Position numbers and translations under genes: made by a program. Shown one piece after another: positions 24,359 to 32,946 of a stretch of DNA of 64,000 nt. Source of the DNA: an uncultured Dokdonia sp. (lineage in GTDB: Bacteria > Bacteroidota > Bacteroidia > Flavobacteriales > Flavobacteriaceae); contig NZ_CANLNH010000008.1 in NCBI RefSeq assembly GCF_947492535.1, positions 1 to 64,000 on the forward strand, written 5' to 3'. The notes below the pieces were generated by a model. That model did not search any database and had not been told where the DNA came from. It saw nothing but the letters and a program-made list of their open reading frames with translations. Each line of letters opens with the position of its first letter. Positions within the stretch are counted from its first letter, which is position 1.

Positions 24359-27175
24359 TTAATCAACAATAAATGTGAAATTAGATGATTGATTATCAGT
24401 AGAAACCCTAAGAATATATGCTCCTTGTGCTAATTGAGATACATTAATACTTGTAGATATATCGTTGATCTCTTGTGATATCATTTCTTGTCCCAATATA
24501 TTATAGATTATCACTTTTTGTAAAGTAGTTTGAGCGGTAAGATTTAATATATCTTTTGCTGGATTTGGGTAATACGAAAACCCTTCAATGACATTGTCTT
24601 CTACCGAAAGTACGGTACAGTTTTCTACAGGTGCTGACATTGTAATATCGTTATCTGGATCACCACTTAAGATGATTTCATTATTAATATCTAAGATATT
24701 ATAGGTAATGTCTGCAGGAATATCACCAGGATTAACAAATACAGTGGTGATCTCATCACCTTCGGCAACTTCAAAAGTTAATACACCCATCTGTCCATTA
24801 TTATTCGGATCATCCCCTAATGTTACATTATTTAAAATAGGGCCTCCATTACGTAAGACGTCTATCTGAGCACCATTCCATCCATCGCCAAAACTATCTA
24901 GCATTTGTAAAGTAAAGATACAGTCGCCTTCTGGAAATGCAGTGACAAAATTAAATGGACCCGCAGCTGTACTCATTTCAGAATCGCAAGTACCCAAAAC
25001 ATAAAATTCATAAGAAGTTCCTGATTCTAGACCATCTATAAGAGTTGTAGTTTCAGTAATACCAGTTATCATTGTTCCTTCTCCTAATGTAAATCCTTCT
25101 AATCCCCACTCTACAGTATAACTAGTAGCTGGAACGTTAGGATTTGTATCTTCCCATAACACATTTGCAGAAGTTTGTGTGATATTATTTACACTTAAAT
25201 TATTTGGCTCATTACAGGTAGCACAATTTGCTGTTACAGTTCCTGTCACAATATTATTATTTGCATCTCCACTTCCTACAATTTCTCCATTAATGTCTAG
25301 AATATTATAGGATATTTCTTCAGGAAAATCCCCATCATTAGTGAGCATAGTAGTGATATCATCTCCGTTTAATATAGGAAGAGGTACTATTGGGTTTCCT
25401 TCATTTTCTAGGGTAATATCACTTAGTAGTAGGATCCCATTTCTGAAAATACTTATCGTCGCTCCTTCCCAGTCGCCATTGAAATCATCTAACAATTCTA
25501 ATGAATATTCGCAATCTCCACCAATTGTGGTAAACGAAAATGCTTCAGAAAGAGAACTCATATTATCAGCACCACACACGGCAATTACGTAAAAATCATA
25601 AGTCGTTAGCGGATCTAAATTTTCTAGTAATAAAGAAGTTTCGGTACTATTTTCTATAACGGTTCCAGTTCCAGGAGTAAAACCTGAAATACCCCACTCA
25701 ATTGTATACGACATAGCAGCTGGATCATTAACGTCTGTCCAAGAAATAGAGGCTGTCGTTTCTGTTATGTCTTCAGCATTTAGCATCGTAGGGATTAGAC
25801 AACCAGAACAATTGGTAGTAATAGTTCCAGGCATTATATCTCCTCCTTCTTGTCCGGTTCCACTACCTACAGTAACTCCATTGGGATCTACAATGTCATA
25901 GGATATCTCACCAGGGAAAAAGCCAACGTCACTTAATTGTGTTGTAATATCATCTCCATCAAGCACTGGAAAGGTCGCAGATCCAAATTCTCCGTCTTCT
26001 AGTTGTACATTGAGTAAAAATGAACCGTTTCTAAAGATACTCAGGAAATCTCCGTTCCATCCATCTCCAAAAGAATCAAACATATTGATAGTATACATAC
26101 AATCTCCTTCACCTTCGGTTAATTGTTGTACTAATGCAGATGTAGATGTCATACCATCACTACAATTAGATCGTAGATAGATATCATATGTAGTGATTCG
26201 TTCTAAATTTTCTAATAAAAAAGTTGTTTCAGTAAGATTAGGAATAACTGTTCCTGTACCTAATTCAAATCCTTGAGTTCCCCATTCTATTTCAAATGAT
26301 GAAGACATAGGGTCTACATTTTGATCATCCCAGTCTATTTGAATACTAGTATCTCCAATAAGTGGTGTCATAATATTATTAGGACGTAAACAGTCAGGAC
26401 ATGAGGTAGTAAAGGGAGTAAATACATCGGCACTTCCTATTAATACAGGCACACTTGCAACTTCTCCTACAGCATCAAAAAATTGATATGTCTCTGAAAA
26501 TTCTCGTTCTCCAAAATCTTGCACAAAAACAGTAATTTCATCATCAGGTAGTACAGAAAAAGGAATGCTTCCACTAAATGCTCCATCTTCTAAAGTTGCA
26601 TTGTTTAATGCTAACAACCCATTACGAAATACATCAATTAATACACCACTCCATCCATTTGGACTAGAAGTGTTTAAGGATAGTGTATATTCACATTCGC
26701 CTGCAGGTGGAGGTGTTAAATCCTGACAGGTGGTTTCTATTAGGAAATCTCCACCACCACCTACATTAACAGTTTCTATAGAAACAATGTAATCAGTATT
26801 AGGTGTTGTTACTATGGTGAGTTGTGGAGTGTCTGCACAGAAACTATCAATCATTGCAAATGGATTTTGTGCATTAATCACAGTACAATCTGCTGTATTG
26901 TATATGCGCATTAAAGGATTAAAAGCGATATCCACGGTATTACAGAGCGAGAATGTAACTTCTTCAGCAGCAGCACCGCTAGTAAACGAAAAGAAAACTT
27001 CAGGATTTCCAGAAGAATCATTATCTGTATTTGTAGCATTTATTGTCGTAGCCATAAGAGGTACGCCACATTCTAATAGTAGTGCATTATCACAGGAATC
27101 ATTAGCAGGAGTTTGCGCATATCCTGTTATTAGTGATGTAACCATCACTAATATGGTAAATAAGATTTTTTTCAT
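24359..27175 (-). CDS. Large secreted fibronectin-III repeat protein with T9SS sorting domain
   Basis: 938 residues. A signal peptide ends near 20 (ITGYAQ). An N-terminal beta domain (about 24-150, DSCDNALLLECG) is followed by four copies of a roughly 100-residue module. Three of the copies carry a GDGWNG or GDWEG motif and RNG. They alternate with three fibronectin III domains (starting LRPNN, LIPTM, NEPNN). The last 70 residues are a type A T9SS sorting domain (SYYPNPAKDILNL...QGAYILRVS), so it is exported across the outer membrane and anchored or released. Probably adhesive or surface-exposed; no enzyme domain is seen. Confidence 0.85.
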   Translation of the reverse strand: MKKILFTILVMVTSLITGYAQTPANDSCDNALLLECGVPLMATTINATNTDNDSSGNPEVFFSFTSGAAAEEVTFSLCNTVDIAFNPLMRIYNTADCTVINAQNPFAMIDSFCADTPQLTIVTTPNTDYIVSIETVNVGGGGDFLIETTCQDLTPPPAGECEYTLSLNTSSPNGWSGVLIDVFRNGLLALNNATLEDGAFSGSIPFSVLPDDEITVFVQDFGEREFSETYQFFDAVGEVASVPVLIGSADVFTPFTTSCPDCLRPNNIMTPLIGDTSIQIDWDDQNVDPMSSSFEIEWGTQGFELGTGTVIPNLTETTFLLENLERITTYDIYLRSNCSDGMTSTSALVQQLTEGEGDCMYTINMFDSFGDGWNGDFLSIFRNGSFLLNVQLEDGEFGSATFPVLDGDDITTQLSDVGFFPGEISYDIVDPNGVTVGSGTGQEGGDIMPGTITTNCSGCLIPTMLNAEDITETTASISWTDVNDPAAMSYTIEWGISGFTPGTGTVIENSTETSLLLENLDPLTTYDFYVIAVCGADNMSSLSEAFSFTTIGGDCEYSLELLDDFNGDWEGATISIFRNGILLLSDITLENEGNPIVPLPILNGDDITTMLTNDGDFPEEISYNILDINGEIVGSGDANNNIVTGTVTANCATCNEPNNLSVNNITQTSANVLWEDTNPNVPATSYTVEWGLEGFTLGEGTMITGITETTTLIDGLESGTSYEFYVLGTCDSEMSTAAGPFNFVTAFPEGDCIFTLQMLDSFGDGWNGAQIDVLRNGGPILNNVTLGDDPNNNGQMGVLTFEVAEGDEITTVFVNPGDIPADITYNILDINNEIILSGDPDNDITMSAPVENCTVLSVEDNVIEGFSYYPNPAKDILNLTAQTTLQKVIIYNILGQEMISQEINDISTSINVSQLAQGAYILRVSTDNQSSNFTFIVD

Positions 27176-27193
27176 TTTTTTGGATTAAATAAC

Positions 27194-27240
27194 GTGAGAT
27201 AAAGCTTCCTATTTAAGAATAGTGTAAAGCTTTATCTCAC
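27194..27240 (-). terminator. Terminator after the beta-propeller T9SS gene
   Basis: Perfect 14-bp inverted repeat GTGAGATAAAGCTT/AAGCTTTATCTCAC with a 19-nt loop. It lies between the two T9SS genes, so each is likely transcribed separately. Confidence 0.55.
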
Positions 27241-27287
27241 AAATAATGTTGTAGGATTATTAATGTGTAATAGTAATTGCTATTTAA

Positions 27288-28688
27288 TTAGCGTATAATC
27301 AGTTTTCGTGTTTCGAGTATCTGATTATTTTGACTCATTAAATTTACGATGTACACACCTCTTGATAAGGTCTCTAAATTCATAGTAGTACTTGGTGACT
27401 GTGATTGAACCTCTTCTTGATATACCGAACGCCCAGTAATATCATATACTGCAATACGGCTTTGATCTAAGTTTCTTGGTAACACAACTTGGACAAGACC
27501 TTCACTAGGATTAGGACTTATGGTAAAATCACTAGTATCTTCTTGCTGATCTTCTACGCTTAATACTGATTGATTAAAGACTACAGTAGTAACACCACCT
27601 TGATTAGTTACCGAATTATCTATAAATGCATTATAGATGAAGCCGTCAATTTCTGTAAGCATAGGATCAAAACCTGAAATAGGTCCTCCGTCTGCAACAT
27701 CATTTTCAAAACTTTCCCACGTATCAGTTTCTGTATTCAATCGGTAAAAACCATCTTCATTACCTGTAGCTAAAAATAAATCTCCATTACTAGCATTAAG
27801 GATATCACTATGAAGACCGACACCATTTGCAGTAACAGGAATAAGATTTCCTATTAAGCTAACCCCTTCGTTATTACCTTGTCCTTGCCCGTCATATAAA
27901 GCTACTTGTACACCTCCATTGCCACCAAAAGCAAAATAAATTTCTTCTGGAGATACGATGTGGAGAGTTCCATCAAAGCCAAAACCGCCCCCAAATACTT
28001 GTATCCATTCTGTTCCGTCATATCTAAAAATACGTCCGTTACCTGTATCAAATTGACGTCCTAAAACAAATAAGTTATCATCTTGATCTACAGCGATAGA
28101 TATATCTGCAAGTTGTGTGTTAATGCCTCCTGTAGGTATTTGTGTCCACTCAGTTCCATCAAACATAAATACACTGATAGAACCAATCCCTACACTTGCA
28201 TATATATTTCCAGATGTGCTTTGTGCCACACGAGTAAAGACGAATTCCTCTGGGTTGTTTGATGTAACGAGTCCTTCATTAGGGCCAAAAGGCTCAAAAC
28301 TTCCATCTGGAGACAGACTATAAGAAAGAATTCTTGGATCTTCATTTGATCCACTTAGTACAGCGATCACACTTCCATCTGGCTGTCCTACACCACCTAC
28401 TCCTGGCGTAGAAAGAGGAGTTATAAAAGTATCATTTGTTAAATCTTCCCAATCGGCAATACTAGGATTAAATCGCACTAATTCACTTGTTGAAATTCCA
28501 TTTACAGTTAATGCATCATCTACATAATAATAGATGGAACCATCATCAGCTTGATAGAAATCAAGAACTTCAGGAACATCCCAATCTGTATTAAACTCTC
28601 GTGTTCCTAGTAATCTAAAGTTTTGTGATAATCCTATTTGAATAGCACATAAAAATATAATAATACATAGTGGTAATTTCTTTTTCAT
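27288..28688 (-). CDS. Secreted beta-propeller-like protein with T9SS sorting domain
   Basis: 466 residues. A signal peptide (about 1-21, ends IGLSQ) is followed by a series of repeats with patterns such as DGTEWTQIP, DGTEWIQVF and DLFLATGNEDGFYRL, which suggest a beta-propeller. The last 75 residues are a T9SS type A domain (ISPNPSEGLVQVV...SRGVYIVNLMS). No catalytic motif is visible. It may bind surfaces or glycans; this is inference from the fold only. Confidence 0.8.
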   Translation of the reverse strand: MKKKLPLCIIIFLCAIQIGLSQNFRLLGTREFNTDWDVPEVLDFYQADDGSIYYYVDDALTVNGISTSELVRFNPSIADWEDLTNDTFITPLSTPGVGGVGQPDGSVIAVLSGSNEDPRILSYSLSPDGSFEPFGPNEGLVTSNNPEEFVFTRVAQSTSGNIYASVGIGSISVFMFDGTEWTQIPTGGINTQLADISIAVDQDDNLFVLGRQFDTGNGRIFRYDGTEWIQVFGGGFGFDGTLHIVSPEEIYFAFGGNGGVQVALYDGQGQGNNEGVSLIGNLIPVTANGVGLHSDILNASNGDLFLATGNEDGFYRLNTETDTWESFENDVADGGPISGFDPMLTEIDGFIYNAFIDNSVTNQGGVTTVVFNQSVLSVEDQQEDTSDFTISPNPSEGLVQVVLPRNLDQSRIAVYDITGRSVYQEEVQSQSPSTTMNLETLSRGVYIVNLMSQNNQILETRKLIIR

Positions 28689-29165
28689 TTTAATACTGTA
28701 GTTTTAGATGTTAGTAATTTTAGATAGAGTTATCTAAAGATGTGCCAATTCAATTTATATATATAACTAACTGATATTTAGTATTTTGTATTTTTGATAT
28801 ACATTTGCTATTAGCTAAATCTGTACATTATTTTGTGTATGTATAATATATTGTGTGTTGGAGATTGTTAAAGGCTAAAACCTTAATAGACTATATTTTA
28901 TACATTTCTATTTTAAAGCAAATTATAGGGTACTATGAATCTAAAATGAACGATTGGTTACCACTAACTTTAAGAGATACCTACTACCTGAATTATAGGA
29001 TGTTGAATAATGTAGTTTCGATGTACAATTTTTAGCATGTCTTACAGACTTCTTAAGATGAGTTCATAACAAAAAATCCTGTGAAATTAATTTCACAGGA
29101 TTTAATTATTCTAAAAAATAGCAACCTATTATTCTAAGGAAATAATTTGATAGGTACTATATTGG
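28689..29165. other. 477-bp intergenic region
   Basis: AT-rich, with no convincing gene. A 60-codon frame on the plus strand lacks a family resemblance and is probably chance. A perfect 30-bp palindrome near the end acts as a terminator for the CxxC protein gene. Nothing else is recognised. Confidence 0.5.
29074..29103 (-). terminator. Palindromic terminator
   Basis: A perfect 30-bp palindrome with arms AAATCCTGTGAAATT and AATTTCACAGGATTT and no separate loop, A-rich outside on one side and TTTAATT on the other. It lies 62 bp past the stop of the CxxC protein gene. Confidence 0.65.
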
Positions 29166-29780
29166 CTATTCAATTTCTTTGAGTTTATCCATTAGTTGTT
29201 CGTAGGTTTCTATATCTACAAATATTTTACCTCCTAAGTTTAAAATAGGGGTGGAGAGTGATTCAAGTGGTGTTGCAGAGTTTGCTAACGATTTTGTAAG
29301 ATAAGCTTCCATTTTAGGTTGATCACTCAATTTTTCTGTTTTGAAAAGGTAGATACTCTTTTCTAAATTGGCGATTAAAGTATCACAGGTAGTACATTTT
29401 TCAGTCCGATAGATAAGAATAGGACGTTTTGCTTCTATTTTTATCAATTCAAAAGGTCGTTTAAGCGCTCTACGTGATAAACTATCATTTACGACAAGTT
29501 CATATTCGTATTGAGGTGTTTTACCACGTTCAATAATGAGACTTTTAATATTTACTTTGGAAGTTGCAGGAATACGAGTTAGTCTAGGTTTAGCCTTACT
29601 TTGTCTAAAACCAGTTCCAGTAACCGTAATCATGACATCAAGGTCTTTTTCGTTTTCATTTACTGCATAAAGAAATAAACGATTTGCTTTTTGTTCGTCT
29701 ATAATTTTGATAGGACGATCTTGTGCTTTTACTACAAAAGTCAAGAATAAAAGTACAATGAAGGGTAGTTTTTTATGCAT
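29166..29780 (-). CDS. Exported two-domain CxxC protein, paralogue 1
   Basis: 204 residues. A signal peptide (about 1-19, ends VVKAQ) is followed by an N-terminal beta-type domain with the pattern RLFLYAVNENEKD...GTGFRQSKAKPRL...KVNIKSLI. A glutaredoxin-like domain starts at RPILIYRTEKCTTCD with a CTTC redox motif and ends with TPILNLGGKIFVDIETYEQL. The same two-domain plan occurs in the gene two places upstream (30397-31077). Likely a periplasmic thiol protein. I do not recognise a named family. Confidence 0.65.
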   Translation of the reverse strand: MHKKLPFIVLLFLTFVVKAQDRPIKIIDEQKANRLFLYAVNENEKDLDVMITVTGTGFRQSKAKPRLTRIPATSKVNIKSLIIERGKTPQYEYELVVNDSLSRRALKRPFELIKIEAKRPILIYRTEKCTTCDTLIANLEKSIYLFKTEKLSDQPKMEAYLTKSLANSATPLESLSTPILNLGGKIFVDIETYEQLMDKLKEIE

Positions 29781-29832
29781 AATAATATAGGATTTATAGA
29801 GGTATAACGTTAAAAAAGAGTATTCCGTATAC

Positions 29833-29846
29833 GCTTTCGCGAAAGC
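29833..29846. repeat. Iterated palindrome copy 7 (intergenic)
   Basis: Perfect GCTTTCGCGAAAGC just downstream of the DUF1579-like gene, before the first CxxC paralogue. Confidence 0.85.
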
Positions 29847-29861
29847 ATAAAAAGAAAGTGT

Positions 29862-30377
29862 TTAGAAGGTAACTTCTGAAGTAGGCATAAGGAGATCTTC
29901 AAAGTTTTTTGTCCAGACACCATCTACCCGCTTTTCTCCATATTCATTAAAAAAGCCTTCTGATGTCCTTTGAAACGTAAGACGATAGTCATCTCCAATA
30001 GAACAAATGAGTTTTCCGTCTACAATTTTGCCTGTAAAAGGACGTACTCCTTTTTGTCTAAAGGCATAGTAGTAATACTGTCTTTCTTCTACATTGTAAT
30101 AAATAATAGTATGTAAGCTCAATACAGGTTTACCATCTCTCATTGATCTATGTTTTAATACCAATAGTTCTCCATCTAAGTCATAGCGTACTTTTGAAAG
30201 TACATCATAGGATTTGTTTTGCTCCTTTGGATAGGAAGATCCGGTTCCTTTCCAATCTCCAATCATAAAAGAAAGCTTGGCCATCGCTTTTTGTTCTTCG
30301 GTTTGAGAAAAAGATACTTGAGTAACAAGAAAGAAGCAAAGGAATGTATAAAGAGTATTGTTTTTTATAATTTTCAT
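29862..30377 (-). CDS. Secreted lipocalin-like (DUF1579-type) protein
   Basis: 171 residues with a signal peptide (about 1-24, ends VSFSQ). The mature part begins MAKLSFMIGDWKGTG and continues with repeated beta strands (GELLVLKHRSMRDGKPVLSL, YYYYAFRQKGVRPFTGKI). This is the pattern of DUF1579/heme-binding-like eight- to ten-stranded barrels. The ligand is unknown. It lies between two paralogous CxxC proteins, all on the same strand. Confidence 0.65.
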   Translation of the reverse strand: MKIIKNNTLYTFLCFFLVTQVSFSQTEEQKAMAKLSFMIGDWKGTGSSYPKEQNKSYDVLSKVRYDLDGELLVLKHRSMRDGKPVLSLHTIIYYNVEERQYYYYAFRQKGVRPFTGKIVDGKLICSIGDDYRLTFQRTSEGFFNEYGEKRVDGVWTKNFEDLLMPTSEVTF

Positions 30378-30396
30378 AATTAGTATATAAATGGTT

Positions 30397-31077
30397 TTAT
30401 ACGCTCCTACCTGCCAGCAAAGACAGGTTCACGAAAGCGTATACCCAATCAATTTTTTTCCAATCAAAATTCTGAATAAAGTGTTCCATACTAATAATAT
30501 CAAAGTACATTTTTTCTTTGTGCATTAATACAGGTAATTTTATAAGTTCTCCTCCAGAAACAGAATCTTTAAGATGCTTCCACATCATATCAAATACAGC
30601 ACTATTTTTCTTGATATTTAATGGGCGATGTTTAATCCTTTTGTTTCTGAGGTAGTTGATAAGATGCGTGCATTTCTCACAATCATTTTCTATAAAAACG
30701 GTCAATTGTTCAGGGTTTACAGGAAGTAAATTTACATGCTCTTTTTGTCCTTCTCCTTTACGTTTCTTGATGGTTTGTAATTGCTCTTCAAAGGTAAAGA
30801 CCTTTGTATAACTAGGAGTAGCACCTTTTAAAGGAATCAATATAATCATGACCACTTTACTATTCGGAGGAACTTTTTTTATAATAGGGCGATCGGCACT
30901 ACGTCTAAACCCTTCTCCCTTCACCATTAAAAAGGCTTCCTGCTCAATATCAGTATTGTTTTGCGCATAGAGCGTCCAGCGTTTAGGCTGTTTATCTTCT
31001 ATGAGCTCTACGGCTGGAGTTTGAGCAAAGACATATGAAGGAGATATAAGAAAAAATAGCAGTAAAAAGAGCTTCAT
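30397..31077 (-). CDS. Exported two-domain CxxC protein, paralogue 2
   Basis: 226 residues. A signal peptide (about 1-18, ends YVFAQ) is followed by the same beta domain as paralogue 1 (RWTLYAQNNTDIE...GEGFRRSADRPII...PPNSKVVM). A glutaredoxin-like domain has CEKC (LTVFIENDCEKCTHLI) and LPVLMHKEKMYFDI. The last 14 residues (YAFVNLSLLAGRSV) are read from a composite repeat that replaced the natural end. That repeat is a split form of the iterated palindrome with a CCTGTC/GGCAGG insert. Confidence 0.65.
   Translation of the reverse strand: MKLFLLLFFLISPSYVFAQTPAVELIEDKQPKRWTLYAQNNTDIEQEAFLMVKGEGFRRSADRPIIKKVPPNSKVVMIILIPLKGATPSYTKVFTFEEQLQTIKKRKGEGQKEHVNLLPVNPEQLTVFIENDCEKCTHLINYLRNKRIKHRPLNIKKNSAVFDMMWKHLKDSVSGGELIKLPVLMHKEKMYFDIISMEHFIQNFDWKKIDWVYAFVNLSLLAGRSV
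30399..30444 (-). repeat. Split iterated palindrome forming a gene's C-terminus
   Basis: On the minus strand the sequence runs TATACGCTTTCGTGAACC, then TGTCTTTGCTGGCAGG, then TAGGAGCGTATA. The outer parts form the iterated palindrome's flanks (TATACGC and GCGTATA) and the insert resembles the CCTGCC/GGCAGG unit at 5041-5060. The stop codon of the CxxC paralogue 2 gene falls at its edge. Confidence 0.6.
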
Positions 31078-31164
31078 AAATAGGACACTTCAATAATAAA
31101 GCTGCAAGATACATATTCTGATATTTTTAGCCATCTCTAGCGCGGAGGATAGCTTTTCAAATTG

Positions 31165-31172
31165 TATTTTTG
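31165..31172 (+). promoter_or_regulatory. -7 element of the DnaQ-like exonuclease gene
   Basis: TATTTTTG, an exact TAnnTTTG match, 17 bp before the ATG. Confidence 0.45.
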
Positions 31173-31189
31173 TGTTTCAATAAAATTTT

Positions 31190-31966
31190 ATGAAGCTTAA
31201 TATAAGTAGACCTATTTGCTTCTTCGATTTGGAGACTACTGGAATTCAAGTAGCTAAAGACCGAATCGTAGAAATATCCATATTAAAAATATTTCCAGAC
31301 GGAAGAGAAGAAGAATATACACAACGTATCAATCCTACAGTTCCTATTCCAGCAGCTACAACAGCAGTACACGGAATAAGTGATGCAGATATTGCTGATG
31401 CTCCTGTTTTTGCAGAAAAAGCCACTGAAATTTACAACCTGATTAAAGATTCAGACTTAGCAGGGTTTAATTCCAATCGTTTTGATATTCCATTATTAGC
31501 TGAAGAGTTATTGCGATGTGATATTGATTTTGACATGAAAAATAGGAATGCAATAGATGTACAAAATATCTTTCATAAGATGGAACAACGTACACTCGTA
31601 GCTGCCTATAAGTTTTATTGTGATAAAGACTTGACCAATGCACATAGTGCCGCAGCAGACACAAAGGCGACGTATGAAGTTTTAAAGTCACAATTAGATC
31701 GTTATGAAGAGCTAGAAAATGATATGAAATCATTAGCTGAGTTTAGTACACGTAAAAAAATAGCAGATTTTGCAGGGTTTATTGGATATAATGATAAAGG
31801 TGTAGAAATTTTTACTTTTGGTAAACACAAAGGAAAATTGGTGGAAGCGGTATTAGAAAATGAACCTGGATATTATGGATGGATTCAAAATGCAGATTTC
31901 CCATTATATACAAAGAAAGTACTCACAGCTATAAAGCTTAGAGGTTTTAATAACAAGCTATTTTAA
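31190..31966 (+). CDS. DnaQ-like 3'-5' exonuclease
   Basis: 258 residues. The DEDDh site is visible: FDLETTGI near 12, FNSNRFDIPLLAEELL near 93, and AHSAAADTKATYE near 152. The C-terminal 60 residues (FGKHKGKLVEAVL...GYYGWIQNADFPLYTKKVL) resemble the DUF3820/ExoX-type tail. It may proofread or trim ends in repair; its target is not set. It starts a run of plus-strand genes spaced by 2-20 bp. Confidence 0.87.
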   Translation: MKLNISRPICFFDLETTGIQVAKDRIVEISILKIFPDGREEEYTQRINPTVPIPAATTAVHGISDADIADAPVFAEKATEIYNLIKDSDLAGFNSNRFDIPLLAEELLRCDIDFDMKNRNAIDVQNIFHKMEQRTLVAAYKFYCDKDLTNAHSAAADTKATYEVLKSQLDRYEELENDMKSLAEFSTRKKIADFAGFIGYNDKGVEIFTFGKHKGKLVEAVLENEPGYYGWIQNADFPLYTKKVLTAIKLRGFNNKLF

Positions 31967-31985
31967 ATCACAGTATATTTACCCT

Positions 31986-32597
31986 ATGAAGCTCATTTGT
32001 ATCGGTCGCAATTATGCCAAACATATAGAAGAACTAGCTAACGAAAGACCAGATCATCCTGTTGTTTTCCTTAAGCCAGATTCCTCTATTCTTTTGAAAC
32101 AACATCCTTTTGTGATTCCAGAATTTTCTAGAGATGTGCATCACGAAGTAGAGATTCTTGTAAAAATCAAGAAAATAGGGAAGTATATAGATAAAAAATT
32201 TGCACACACCTATTATGATGAAATAGGACTAGGTATAGACTTTACAGCTCGTGATTTACAATCAGATCTCAAAGCTAAAGGATTACCTTGGGAGAAGGCT
32301 AAAGCCTTTGATGGTGCTGCGGTGATAGGGAAGTGGTTACCTAAAACTATGTTTGAAAATGTAGACGCTATTGGCTTTACATTAGAAAAAAATGGTACGG
32401 TAGTACAAGATGGAAATACAGCACATATGCTGTGGAAAATAGACGAATTAATAAGTTATGTCTCTCAATACTTTACTCTTAAGATTGGAGATGTTATATT
32501 TACAGGCACGCCAGCGGGTGTTGGATCCGTTGCTGTAGATGATAAATTAAAAGGACGTATAGGAGATACTGAGATGTTTTCTATCAATGTAAAATAG
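31986..32597 (+). CDS. Fumarylacetoacetate hydrolase family protein
   Basis: 203 residues. Metal-binding acids are in HHEVEILVKI and GLGIDFTARDLQ, and TGTPAGVG is the family signature. The small single-domain form usually hydrolyses acylpyruvates or decarboxylates oxaloacetate. The DnaQ-like gene is 20 bp upstream and the Hpt gene 2 bp downstream, so all three are probably co-transcribed. Confidence 0.87.
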   Translation: MKLICIGRNYAKHIEELANERPDHPVVFLKPDSSILLKQHPFVIPEFSRDVHHEVEILVKIKKIGKYIDKKFAHTYYDEIGLGIDFTARDLQSDLKAKGLPWEKAKAFDGAAVIGKWLPKTMFENVDAIGFTLEKNGTVVQDGNTAHMLWKIDELISYVSQYFTLKIGDVIFTGTPAGVGSVAVDDKLKGRIGDTEMFSINVK

Positions 32598-32599
32598 CT

Positions 32600-32941
32600 A
32601 TGACAAAAAATTATAACCTAGAAAAAGTAAGGGAAATTGCTGGCGGTGATGATAGTTTTGTAAGTGTAATTGTAGAAACTTTCTTGCAAGAGATTCCGCC
32701 AGATATGCAGTCTATGCAAACGGCTATAGAAAATGATAACCATAAAATGGCCTATCAATTTGCTCATAAAATGAAACCTAATATCGATATGTTTGGGATT
32801 GATTTATTAAAGCAAATTGCTGCTATGGAGAAATGGTCAGATTCAAATAAACCTACTTCAGCAATACAAGAACAGCTAGACCAAATTATCTCTACACTCA
32901 CGATCGTTTTAAAAGAATTGAAAGAAGATTTTAACTTCTAG
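32600..32941 (+). CDS. Histidine phosphotransfer (Hpt) domain protein
   Basis: 113 residues, a lone Hpt domain with phospho-acceptor His56 in YQFAHKMKPNIDMFG, where His-x-x-Lys and the later Gly match the family pattern. Such proteins carry phosphate between hybrid kinases and regulators. No hybrid kinase is encoded near it. It lies 2 bp after the FAH gene and 5 bp before cinA. Confidence 0.82.
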   Translation: MTKNYNLEKVREIAGGDDSFVSVIVETFLQEIPPDMQSMQTAIENDNHKMAYQFAHKMKPNIDMFGIDLLKQIAAMEKWSDSNKPTSAIQEQLDQIISTLTIVLKELKEDFNF

Positions 32942-32946
32942 TCTTT

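Noticed and set aside
28853-29035. 60-codon plus-strand frame in the gap after the T9SS genes
   Set aside because: No family resemblance, AT-rich, no promoter match; consistent with chance.
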